Made by a program: the position numbers and the translations under genes. Source: Psychrobacter sp. UBA3962 (GTDB lineage Bacteria; Pseudomonadota; Gammaproteobacteria; Pseudomonadales; Moraxellaceae). From it: 64,000 bases of DNA. This document shows, in pieces, positions 27,769 through 35,993 of this stretch; the first letter of the stretch is position 1; the number at the start of each line of letters is the position of its first letter. The notes under the pieces are model-generated. The model was given only the letters and a program-made list of their open reading frames with translations, ran no database searches and was not told the DNA's origin. The stretch is taken from contig NZ_DGDC01000041.1 in the NCBI RefSeq assembly GCF_002385225.1, positions 19,436 to 83,435 of the forward strand, in the 5' to 3' direction.

Positions 27769-27797
27769 GGTCTAAGCGGCGAACAGTCGCTTAGACC
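27769..27797 (+). promoter_or_regulatory. Hairpin between sucA and sucB
   Basis: GGTCTAAGCG (27769-27778) pairs perfectly with CGCTTAGACC (27788-27797) around a 9-base loop. There is no T-tract after it, so it is more likely an RNA-stability or processing element than a terminator. Confidence 0.6.
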
Positions 27798-27984
27798 TTC
27801 AGTATTTGTTCTAACAGATTTTATTGAGTTTTATTATCCTAATTGGCTTTTATCACTTAACCAACTTTTAACAATAGACAACCCTAATTCGAAGTTAAAG
27901 ACTGTAAAGTTACCCCTAGGTTGTTTGTTGTCTGAAATAAAATAAGTTATTAATCATTTTATATTTATAACAGGAGCAGTTCCC

Positions 27985-29208
27985 ATGGCAGAAATTAAAG
28001 CGCCCGTATTCCCAGAGTCAGTAGCTGACGGTACCATCGTTGAATGGCACGTAAGTGAAGGCGAACAAGTAAACCGTGATGATATCTTAGCTGAAATCGA
28101 AACCGATAAAGTAGTTTTAGAAGTAGTGGCTCCAGATGATGGTGTGGTTACTAAAATTGTTAAACAAGTAGATGACACTGTACTTTCTGACGAATTAATT
28201 GCTGAATTTGAAGCGGGTGCTACTGGCACCAAAGCTGCTGATAGCGCCGCTGAAGAAAGCCAAGAAGAAAAAACTGAAGAGAAAGCGGAAGCTAAGCCTG
28301 CTGCAGCTGCAGACAGCGCTGATGATCACAAAGATCAAAGCCCAGCAGTTCGTAAAGCAGCTAAAGAGTCTGGTGTTGATCCGAAAAATGTTGAAGGTAC
28401 TGGCCGTGGTGGTCGTGTTACTAAACAGGATATGGCTAACCCAACGCTTAAAGCGGACAGCTCTATCAAGTCTGACAGTGGCCGTCCAGTAGCTGAATCA
28501 GTAGGCGAGCGTACTGAGAAGCGTGTTCCAATGACACGTCTACGTAAGACTGTTGCTAACCGTCTGTTATCAGCGACTCAAGAAACCGCTATGTTAACCA
28601 CGTTCAACGAAGTTAATATGAAGCCATTGATGGATCTACGTGCTAAGTACAAAGATCAGTTTGAGAAGCGTCATGGTACGCGTCTAGGCTTTATGTCATT
28701 GTTCGTTAAAGCCGCTACTGAAGCGCTAAAACGTTTCCCAGCGGTTAACGCGTCAATTGACGGTGATGACATCGTTTATCATGGTTACTATGATGTAGGT
28801 GTTGCGGTATCTTCCGACCGTGGTCTAGTGGTTCCTGTATTACGTGATACCGACCGTATGAGCATGGCAGATGTTGAAGCGGGTATCCGTGAATTTGCTG
28901 GTAAAGCACGTGATGGTAAATTATCACTACAAGAAATGACTGGTGGTACTTTCACTATCACTAACGGTGGTGTATTTGGTTCACTAATGTCAACGCCAAT
29001 CTTGAACCCACCACAAACCGCTATCTTAGGTATGCATGCGATCAACGATCGTCCTATGGCGGTTAATGGTCAAGTTGAAATTCTACCTATGATGTACCTA
29101 GCGCTATCTTACGATCACCGTATGATTGATGGTAAAGATGCAGTACAGTTCTTAGTTACGATCAAAGAGCTGATTGAAGATCCAGCAAGACTATTACTTG
29201 ACCTATAA
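27985..29208 (+). CDS. sucB: Dihydrolipoyllysine-residue succinyltransferase (E2) of 2-oxoglutarate dehydrogenase
   Basis: Core acyltransferase of the complex. The 407 residues contain one lipoyl domain (1-76) with the lipoylated Lys in EIETDKVVLEV, and an Ala/Glu/Lys-rich linker. A peripheral-subunit-binding domain follows (about 113-150, SPAVRKAAKESGVDP, GRGGRVTKQD). The catalytic domain ends in SYDHRMIDGKDAV, with the active-site His and Asp. AGGAG precedes ATG 27985. It is followed by a terminator-like hairpin. Confidence 0.98.
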   Translation: MAEIKAPVFPESVADGTIVEWHVSEGEQVNRDDILAEIETDKVVLEVVAPDDGVVTKIVKQVDDTVLSDELIAEFEAGATGTKAADSAAEESQEEKTEEKAEAKPAAAADSADDHKDQSPAVRKAAKESGVDPKNVEGTGRGGRVTKQDMANPTLKADSSIKSDSGRPVAESVGERTEKRVPMTRLRKTVANRLLSATQETAMLTTFNEVNMKPLMDLRAKYKDQFEKRHGTRLGFMSLFVKAATEALKRFPAVNASIDGDDIVYHGYYDVGVAVSSDRGLVVPVLRDTDRMSMADVEAGIREFAGKARDGKLSLQEMTGGTFTITNGGVFGSLMSTPILNPPQTAILGMHAINDRPMAVNGQVEILPMMYLALSYDHRMIDGKDAVQFLVTIKELIEDPARLLLDL

Positions 29209-29217
29209 GGTCAACGG

Positions 29218-29251
29218 GCTTGTATCAGAGAGATTCTGGTACAAGCTTTTT
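29218..29251 (+). terminator. Terminator-like hairpin between sucB and lpd
   Basis: Twelve-bp stem (29218-29229 with 29235-29246, one G-T pair), 5-base loop and TTTTT. It has the form of a full intrinsic terminator inside the suc cluster, so lpd and sucCD may be reached by partial read-through or have their own promoter in the 180 bases before lpd. Confidence 0.75.
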
Positions 29252-29430
29252 CGTTATGGATTGATTGATTATTAAGTTATTTAGCACATAGTTTTTTTAA
29301 ATACAGGCAAGCCTAAACGGTGATCCGAGTGCTAATTAGCCCCATAAAAATGAATAAATAAGTCATTTCATAATTCAAATTATAAATAAAAGAGCTTTTA
29401 AAATTCTTTGATTAAAAGACGGAATATACT

Positions 29431-30888
29431 ATGAAAGACAATTATGATTTAGTTGTTATTGGCGGTGGTCCAGGTGGTTATGAAGCCGCTATTCGTGCCG
29501 GTCAATTGGGTATGAGCGTGGCTTGTATCGAAAAACGCGTTTATAAAGGTGAGCCTGCATTGGGCGGTACTTGCTTAAACGTAGGTTGTATCCCTTCAAA
29601 GGCGTTACTTGACTCTTCACATCGTTATGAAGCCACTAAGCATGACCTTGCTGAGCACGGCATCACTACTGGCGATGTTGAAATCGACGTTGCAAAAATG
29701 ATCGAGCGTAAAGAAGGTATCGTTAAGCAGTTAACCGGCGGTGTTGCTATGCTTCTTAAAGGCAACGGCGTAGATTGGTTACAAGGCTGGGGTACTTTAG
29801 TTGACGGTAAAGGTAGCGAAAAGAAAGTCAAATTCACCGCTTTAGAAGATGAATCAGAAACAGTAATCACTGCTAAAAACGTTATCTTAGCGGCCGGTTC
29901 TGTGCCTATCGATATCCCTGTTGCCCCGGTTAATAACGAAGAAGGCATTATCGTTGACTCAACAGGTGCTTTAGATTTCACTGAAACGCCTAAGCGTTTG
30001 GGTGTGATTGGTGCTGGTGTTATCGGTCTAGAGCTGGGTTCAGTATGGCGTCGTCTGGGCGCTGAAGTTGTGGTTTATGAAGCACTTCCAGAGTTTCTAG
30101 CTGCTGCTGATAAAGATATTTCTAAAGAAGCCGGCAAATTGCTGAAAAAACAAGGTCTAGACATCCGTGTTGATACTAAAGTAACCAACGCAGAAGTTAA
30201 AGACGGCCAAGTGGTTGTGACCAGCGAAAAAGGTGGCGAGTCAAATGAGGAGACTTTCGACAAGCTAATCGTTTGTGTCGGTCGCCGTGCTTACTCTGAA
30301 AAACTTCTAGGTGAAGACTCTGGCATTACTTTAACTGACCGTGGTTTGGTTGAAGTAGATGATCAGTGTAAAACCAACCTAGATGGCGTATACGCTATCG
30401 GTGACTTGGTACGTGGTCCAATGCTTGCTCACAAAGCAATGGAAGAGGGCATGATGGCCGTTGAGCGTATCCATGGTGAAAAAGCGCAAGTTAACTATGA
30501 CACCATCATCAACGTCATCTATACTCACCCAGAAATTGCTTGGGTAGGTTTAACTGAGCAAGCGGCGAAAGAGCAAGGCTATGAAGTTAAGACCGGTTCA
30601 TTTAACCTAGCTGCTAACGGCCGTGCCTTGGCACAAAGTGAAGGTCAAGGCTCTATTAAAGTCGTTGCTGATGCCAAAACTGACCGCTTATTAGGTATGC
30701 ACGCTATTTGTGCGGGCGCAGGCGATATCGTTCACCAAGGTATGATCGCTATGGAATTCGTTTCAAGCATTGAAGACCTACAGTTGATGACCTTCGCTCA
30801 CCCAACCATCAGTGAAGCCGTTCATGAAGCTGCTTTATCAGCTGACGGCCGTGCTATCCACGCAATCCAACGTAAAAAACGTAAATAA
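29431..30888 (+). CDS. lpdA: Dihydrolipoyl dehydrogenase (E3)
   Basis: Re-oxidises the dihydrolipoyl group of SucB with NAD. The 485 residues show the FAD motif VIGGGPGGYEAA, the redox disulfide in GGTCLNVGCIPSK, the NAD motif GVIGAGVIGLELGSVW, the second FAD motif YAIGDLVRGPMLAHKA, and the catalytic His-Glu pair in FAHPTISEAVHEAA. Its position between sucB and sucC is the Pseudomonas-type order and suggests service to the 2-oxoglutarate complex; whether it also serves pyruvate dehydrogenase cannot be told here. Confidence 0.97.
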   Translation: MKDNYDLVVIGGGPGGYEAAIRAGQLGMSVACIEKRVYKGEPALGGTCLNVGCIPSKALLDSSHRYEATKHDLAEHGITTGDVEIDVAKMIERKEGIVKQLTGGVAMLLKGNGVDWLQGWGTLVDGKGSEKKVKFTALEDESETVITAKNVILAAGSVPIDIPVAPVNNEEGIIVDSTGALDFTETPKRLGVIGAGVIGLELGSVWRRLGAEVVVYEALPEFLAAADKDISKEAGKLLKKQGLDIRVDTKVTNAEVKDGQVVVTSEKGGESNEETFDKLIVCVGRRAYSEKLLGEDSGITLTDRGLVEVDDQCKTNLDGVYAIGDLVRGPMLAHKAMEEGMMAVERIHGEKAQVNYDTIINVIYTHPEIAWVGLTEQAAKEQGYEVKTGSFNLAANGRALAQSEGQGSIKVVADAKTDRLLGMHAICAGAGDIVHQGMIAMEFVSSIEDLQLMTFAHPTISEAVHEAALSADGRAIHAIQRKKRK

Positions 30889-30954
30889 GAAACAGTTATA
30901 GACTTAGTGAAGTGCTAATTAGTATTTATATAAAAGTCTGTTACTAATTAAGTT

Positions 30955-30990
30955 GCTGACATCAGAAGGTTTTAAGTATCTGGTGTCAGC
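30955..30990 (+). promoter_or_regulatory. Hairpin between lpd and sucC
   Basis: GCTGACATCAGA (30955-30966) pairs over 12 bp with TCTGGTGTCAGC (30979-30990), with one G-T pair and a 12-base loop. Only TTTA follows, so it is a weak terminator at best. It resembles the hairpins in the two preceding spacers of the cluster. Confidence 0.6.
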
Positions 30991-31025
30991 TTTACCTGTT
31001 AAATAAAAAACTAAAGGATAACTTT

Positions 31026-32195
31026 ATGAATTTACATGAGTATCAAGCAAAACTATTGCTAGAGAGCTACGGCTTACCTATCCAGAAAGGTATCATCGCA
31101 TACTCTGGTGACGAAGCTGCTGAAGCTTTTGACAAAACACCAACGGATGTTGCGGTAATTAAAGCACAGGTTCACGCTGGTGGCCGTGGTAAAGCGGGTG
31201 GTGTTAAGCTTGCTAAAACTCGTGAAGAAGCCAAAGAAATTGCTGATAGCCTAATTGGTACTAACTTAGTTACTTATCAAACAGACGCTGAAGGTCAGCC
31301 AGTAAACTTCGTACTAGTTGCAGAAGACATGTACCCAGTACAAACTGAGCTATACCTAGGTGCGGTAGTTGACCGTGCTACTCGTCGTGTAACTTTCATG
31401 GCTTCAACGGAAGGTGGTGTTGAGATTGAAAAAGTTGCAGAAGAAACGCCAGAGAAAATCTTCAGCATCACAGTAGATCCTTTAGTAGGTTTATTGCCTT
31501 TCCAAGCTCGTGAAGTAGGTTTCAAACTGGGTCTAGAAGGCAAGCAAATCAACCAGTTCGTTAAGCTAATGACCGGTGCTTACCAAGCCTTTATCGAAAA
31601 CGATTTCGATATGATTGAAATCAACCCACTAGCGGTTCGTGAAAATGGTGAATTGGCTTGTGTTGACGGTAAAATTGGTGTGGATTCAAACGCTTTATTC
31701 CGTCAGCCAAAAATCGCTGAATTACATGACCCCTCACAAGAAAATGAGCGTGAGCTAAAAGCCGCTGAATTTGACCTAAACTATGTTGCTCTAGAAGGTA
31801 ACATCGGTTGTATGGTTAACGGTGCCGGTCTTGCTATGGCAACTATGGACATCATCAAACTATACGGTGGTAAGCCAGCTAACTTCCTAGACGTTGGTGG
31901 TGGTGCTACTAAAGATCGCGTTGTAGAAGCGTTCAAAATCATCTTAGAAGATGACAGCGTACAAGGCGTTCTAATCAATATCTTCGGTGGTATCGTACGT
32001 TGTGACATGATTGCTGAAGCCATCATTGCAGCGGTTAAAGAAGTGAATGTAACTGTACCTGTCGTGGTTCGCTTAGAAGGTAACAATGCTGAGTTAGGTG
32101 CTAAGTTGTTAGACGAGTCTGATGTGAAAGTAATTTCAGCTCAAGGTCTATCTGACGCTGCGCAAAAAATTGTTGATGCTGTAAAAACTGCATAA
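31026..32195 (+). CDS. sucC: Succinate-CoA ligase (ADP-forming) beta subunit
   Basis: Nucleotide- and succinate-binding half of succinyl-CoA synthetase. The 389 residues open with MNLHEYQAKLLL and have an ATP-grasp domain (KAQVHAGGRGKAGGVK near 45-60, EINPLAV). The C-terminal flavodoxin-like domain contains NFLDVGGGA and NIFGGIVRCD. AAAGGA precedes ATG 31026; sucD follows after 33 bases. Confidence 0.98.
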   Translation: MNLHEYQAKLLLESYGLPIQKGIIAYSGDEAAEAFDKTPTDVAVIKAQVHAGGRGKAGGVKLAKTREEAKEIADSLIGTNLVTYQTDAEGQPVNFVLVAEDMYPVQTELYLGAVVDRATRRVTFMASTEGGVEIEKVAEETPEKIFSITVDPLVGLLPFQAREVGFKLGLEGKQINQFVKLMTGAYQAFIENDFDMIEINPLAVRENGELACVDGKIGVDSNALFRQPKIAELHDPSQENERELKAAEFDLNYVALEGNIGCMVNGAGLAMATMDIIKLYGGKPANFLDVGGGATKDRVVEAFKIILEDDSVQGVLINIFGGIVRCDMIAEAIIAAVKEVNVTVPVVVRLEGNNAELGAKLLDESDVKVISAQGLSDAAQKIVDAVKTA

Positions 32196-32228
32196 TCCCA
32201 AATAAGTGACCCTAATTAGGAGTAAATA

Positions 32229-33104
32229 ATGAGTGTATTAATTGATAAAGACACCAAAGTATTGGTGCAAGGTTTTACTGGTAAAAACGGTACTTTCCAT
32301 TCAGAACAAGCGATTGAGTACGGTACTAAAGTAGTGGGTGGTGTAACTCCAGGTAAAGGCGGCCAAACTCACCTAGGCCTACCTGTATTCAACACTATGG
32401 CAGAAGCTATGGAAGCGACTAACGCTGATGCGTCAGTTATCTATGTTCCCGCTCCTTTCGTTCTAGATTCAATCATCGAAGCGGTAGACGCAGGCGTTAA
32501 GCTAATCGTTGTGATCACTGAAGGTGTGCCAACTTTAGACATGCTAAAAGCAAAACGCTACATCGAGCAAGCTGGCGATGTGAAAATGGTTGGTCCAAAC
32601 TGCCCAGGCGTAATCACTCCAGGTCAGTGCAAAATTGGTATTATGCCAGGCCACATCCACTTACCAGGTAAAGTGGGTATCATCTCACGTTCAGGTACTT
32701 TGACTTATGAAGCTGTGGCTCAAACCACTAAGCTTGGTTTTGGTCAGTCAACTTGTATCGGTATTGGTGGTGACCCAATCCCAGGTATGAACCAAATCGA
32801 TTGCTTGAAGATGTTCGAAGAAGATCCTCAAACTGAAGCCATCGTACTAATTGGTGAAATCGGTGGTACTGCTGAAGAAGAAGCAGCTGCTTACATCAAA
32901 GAGCACGTAACTAAGCCTGTTATCGGTTACATCGCTGGTGTTACTGCGCCTAAAGGTAAGCGTATGGGCCATGCTGGTGCGATTATCTCTGGTGGTAAGG
33001 GTACTGCTGAAGAAAAATTCAAAGCTTTCGAAGAAGCGGGCATCGCGTATACTCGTGACCCCTCTAAGATTGGTGAGACCGTTAAAGAAGTTACTGGTTG
33101 GTAA
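32229..33104 (+). CDS. sucD: Succinate-CoA ligase (ADP-forming) alpha subunit
   Basis: Carries the phosphohistidine and binds CoA. The 291 residues include VLVQGFTGKNGTFHSEQA, the CoA-site GGVTPGKGGQTHLGLPVF, MVGPNCPGVI, SRSGTLTYEAV and the active-site His in GHAGAIISGGKGTAEEK. AGGAG precedes ATG 32229. Last gene of the suc cluster, followed by a strong terminator. Confidence 0.98.
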   Translation: MSVLIDKDTKVLVQGFTGKNGTFHSEQAIEYGTKVVGGVTPGKGGQTHLGLPVFNTMAEAMEATNADASVIYVPAPFVLDSIIEAVDAGVKLIVVITEGVPTLDMLKAKRYIEQAGDVKMVGPNCPGVITPGQCKIGIMPGHIHLPGKVGIISRSGTLTYEAVAQTTKLGFGQSTCIGIGGDPIPGMNQIDCLKMFEEDPQTEAIVLIGEIGGTAEEEAAAYIKEHVTKPVIGYIAGVTAPKGKRMGHAGAIISGGKGTAEEKFKAFEEAGIAYTRDPSKIGETVKEVTGW

Positions 33105-33165
33105 TTTGCTATATTGTTCAGGCAGCTTAATCCCTGTCTGAATAATGTTTAGTTATAAATTAAAG

Positions 33166-33193
33166 GAGCATCCTTCGGGGTGCTCTTTTTTTT
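33166..33193 (+). terminator. Intrinsic terminator after sucD
   Basis: Eight-bp stem GAGCATCC/GGGTGCTC closed by a TTCG tetraloop (33166-33185), followed by eight T. It ends the suc operon. Confidence 0.95.
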
Positions 33194-33294
33194 GGCTTTA
33201 TTTTTTAGCTTCAGTTTTTTATTTTAGTTTTTACTCTAGGTTTTGGTTTATAGGGGGATTATTGTTCATCATTCATAGAATACAGATGAAAGTT

Positions 33295-33303
33295 TGCTAC
33301 AAT
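33295..33303 (+). promoter_or_regulatory. Candidate extended -10 promoter for galU
   Basis: TGCTACAAT fits an extended -10 (TGnTAnAAT) about 50 bases before the galU start. No good -35 lies upstream at 17-18 bases. Low-confidence call by eye. Confidence 0.35.
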
Positions 33304-33352
33304 ATGAGCCGAACCCTATATCAAATATAAACTCTATATTTATCAAAGTTGG

Positions 33353-34231
33353 ATGCTTATGACCTCTCAAGTTACTCATGCTGTTATCCCTGTTGCTGGC
33401 TTCGGTACTCGTATGTTGCCTTTATCAAAGTCTGTGCCCAAAGAGTTATTGCCACTGGGTAATCGTCCCGCCATCCATTACGTGATTGAAGAAGCCATTG
33501 CTGCTGGTATTAAGCACATTGTATTGGTAGGTCATGCCCAAAAAAGTGCCATCGAGAATTACTTTGATGTCAACGCTGAGCTTGATAACCAATTGCGTGC
33601 CAAAGGTAAAGACGAGCTGGCCGACAGTTTGAACTGGCTACCAGAGGATGTCTCAGTGTCTATGATTCGTCAAGGTAAACCATTGGGTCTTGGTCATGCG
33701 GTATTAAAAGCACGTCCTATTGTTGGTGACAATCCTTTTGCGGTATTGCTACCGGATGTGGTGCTGAACCCATTCACCACTAGTATGGATAAAGACAACT
33801 TGGCATATATGATTCAGACCTTTGAGCAAAGTAACCATTCGCAAATATTAGTAAGTGCCGTAGCCGATGAAGATGTACATAAATATGGTATCGCTAAACT
33901 AAAAGATGATGAAGAGCTTTCACAGTTGTCTGCCGATAAGAATGCCAATTTTGCGGTGGCTGGCTTTGTAGAAAAACCAGCATTAGCCGACGCGCCTTCT
34001 AATCTGGCGGTGGTGGGACGTTATGTGTTTACCGCCACTATCTTTGATTATTTGGCTGAGACTAAGCCTTCAGTAGGCGGTGAAATCCAATTGACCGATG
34101 CTATCGATGCCTTAATTAGCACTCAAGGGGTGGATATCACTACCATGCTAGGCGAAAGCTTTGATGCCGGCGATATGACCAGCTACATGAAGGCCTTTAT
34201 CTACTTTGCTGAGCAGCAGCTTCAAGCCTAA
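33353..34231 (+). CDS. galU: UTP-glucose-1-phosphate uridylyltransferase
   Basis: Makes UDP-glucose from glucose-1-phosphate and UTP for capsule, LPS core and UDP-glucuronate. The 292 residues show the nucleotidyltransferase signature VIPVAGFGTRMLPLSKSVPKE (shown as a 20-residue landmark region near 12-32), PLGLGHAVLKA, and VEKP. ATG 33353 and ATG 33359 are both possible starts. First gene of a rightward module galU-pgi-ugd-like, equivalent to the conserved end of Acinetobacter K loci. Confidence 0.96.
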   Translation: MLMTSQVTHAVIPVAGFGTRMLPLSKSVPKELLPLGNRPAIHYVIEEAIAAGIKHIVLVGHAQKSAIENYFDVNAELDNQLRAKGKDELADSLNWLPEDVSVSMIRQGKPLGLGHAVLKARPIVGDNPFAVLLPDVVLNPFTTSMDKDNLAYMIQTFEQSNHSQILVSAVADEDVHKYGIAKLKDDEELSQLSADKNANFAVAGFVEKPALADAPSNLAVVGRYVFTATIFDYLAETKPSVGGEIQLTDAIDALISTQGVDITTMLGESFDAGDMTSYMKAFIYFAEQQLQA

Positions 34232-34257
34232 CTTTAGCCTTATTGAGTCACAGTATT

Positions 34258-35937
34258 ATGATACCAGCGCACAAAGAAAATGCTCTACCTACTCAGTTAC
34301 CACAGTGGCAACAGCTGCAACAGTTGGCACAAAAGTCTTGGTCGTTGACACAGCTATTTGATCAGCAGCAAGACAGAGCGCAAAAGTTCAGTGTTCAGGC
34401 CGCAGGGATTTATTTTGACTACTCTAAGCAATGCCTTGATGAGTCAGTGAAACAGCAATTGATACAATTAGCTGAGGTTTGCGGTTTACCGCAACGAATT
34501 CAGAGTCTATATCAAGGCGACAAGGTAAACACTAGTGAGGATAGGGCGGCACTACACACTGCCCTCCGTCTACCAAAGACTGCCAAGCTATCCCATCAAG
34601 GCGTAGATGTGGTGGCAGAGGTTCATGATAGTCTGGATAAAGCAGCAGACTTGGTGAGTCGAATTCGCAATGGTATTTGGCGTGGTTACTCGGGTAAAGC
34701 CATTACCGATGTGGTTAATATTGGGGTAGGTGGCTCAGATTTGGGCCCGGTTATGGCCAATACTGCACTCGATGAATGGGCGGACAGTGACATTGAAGTC
34801 CACTTTGTGTCTAATATGGATGGCACTCAATTGGGCAGTTTATTGGAGCGCCTTAATCCAGAAACGACGTTATTTATCATCTCCTCTAAGTCCTTTGGCA
34901 CCGTAGATACCTTGTCTAACGCAGAGACGGCTCGAGCTTGGCTACTAAGTACTGGGGCCAGTAAAACCACCTTACTACGCCGACATTTTATTGGTATTTC
35001 TGCCAATCCTGAGAGAGTCAGCGCCTGGGGAATTCCCGCGGAACACCAATTAAAGCTTTGGGACTGGGTGGGTGGCCGTTTCTCGATGTGGTCAGCTATT
35101 GGACTGGCAGTGGCCATTCGCATTGGTAGTGAGCGCTTCAATGAAATGCTGAAAGGCGCCTATGCGATGGACCAACATTTTCTGCATGCCGATTTTGATC
35201 AAAACTTGCCGGTGTTACTGGGATTAATTGGCGTTTGGAACAGTACCTTCTTAGATATTAATGCCCATACCGTGCTGCCTTACGATGGTCGTCTTAAGTA
35301 CTTTCCAAGCTACTTAACCCAGCTTGAAATGGAAAGTAATGGTAAATCAGTGACCAATGACGGTCAGCCAGTCACCTATGCCACCTGCCCAATTTTATGG
35401 GGGGAAATTGGCTCTAATGCACAGCATGCTTTTTATCAATTGCTTCATCAAGGAACCCAAAAAGTATCCTGTGATTTCATTGCCTGCGTCAATTATTATC
35501 AAGAGTCTGAGTCTAGTGAGTTAAAGCGTCAACATGCTTTGTCGTTGGCTAACTGTTTGGCGCAAAGTCGCGTCCTAGCTTTTGGTAACGAGGCGCTAGC
35601 CGCCAAACCAGAGCAAGAAGTTTCGGAATTGGACAAATTCAAACGCTATCGCGGCAATCAGCCATCGACCACGATCTTATTAGATGAGCTAACCCCTAGT
35701 AGCTTTGGGGCTCTAATTGCTTTGTATGAACATAAAGTGTTTGTCATGGCCAGTATTTGGGACATCAACCCGTTCGACCAATGGGGTGTGGAAATGGGTA
35801 AAAAAGTGGCCGATGAAGTCTTTGCTCATATTCATTTAACAAAACCTGAATCAAGGGCAGCTGCAGAAGAACAAGCCACTTTTGACAGCTCTACTCAGGC
35901 TTTATTGCAGCATATTAATAAACAAATTGAAGAGTAA
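34258..35937 (+). CDS. pgi: Glucose-6-phosphate isomerase
   Basis: Interconverts glucose-6-phosphate and fructose-6-phosphate, feeding both glycolysis and sugar nucleotides. Family marks are NIGVGGSDLGPVM, ISSKSFGTVDTLSNAETA, GGRFSMWSAIGLA, the catalytic Glu in QLEMESNGK, His in SNAQHAFYQLLHQG and the C-terminal Lys in QWGVEMGK. I start it at ATG 34258 (559 residues). An in-frame TTG at 34243 would add five residues. Neither has a clear Shine-Dalgarno sequence, so coupling to galU (stop 34231) is likely. Confidence 0.95.
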   Translation: MIPAHKENALPTQLPQWQQLQQLAQKSWSLTQLFDQQQDRAQKFSVQAAGIYFDYSKQCLDESVKQQLIQLAEVCGLPQRIQSLYQGDKVNTSEDRAALHTALRLPKTAKLSHQGVDVVAEVHDSLDKAADLVSRIRNGIWRGYSGKAITDVVNIGVGGSDLGPVMANTALDEWADSDIEVHFVSNMDGTQLGSLLERLNPETTLFIISSKSFGTVDTLSNAETARAWLLSTGASKTTLLRRHFIGISANPERVSAWGIPAEHQLKLWDWVGGRFSMWSAIGLAVAIRIGSERFNEMLKGAYAMDQHFLHADFDQNLPVLLGLIGVWNSTFLDINAHTVLPYDGRLKYFPSYLTQLEMESNGKSVTNDGQPVTYATCPILWGEIGSNAQHAFYQLLHQGTQKVSCDFIACVNYYQESESSELKRQHALSLANCLAQSRVLAFGNEALAAKPEQEVSELDKFKRYRGNQPSTTILLDELTPSSFGALIALYEHKVFVMASIWDINPFDQWGVEMGKKVADEVFAHIHLTKPESRAAAEEQATFDSSTQALLQHINKQIEE

Positions 35938-35993
35938 GTAGTCTATATGAAGCTTACTAATGATTACTAAAAAAATAAAAAGGATGAGATTTG

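Noticed and set aside
33145..33330. 61-residue ORF between sucD and galU
   Set aside because: It runs through the sucD terminator hairpin and its T-tract, which accounts for the Phe-rich translation.
34243..34258. TTG start for pgi
   Set aside because: There is no ribosome site in front of TTG 34243, and ATG 34258 gives a normal N-terminus; not excluded experimentally.
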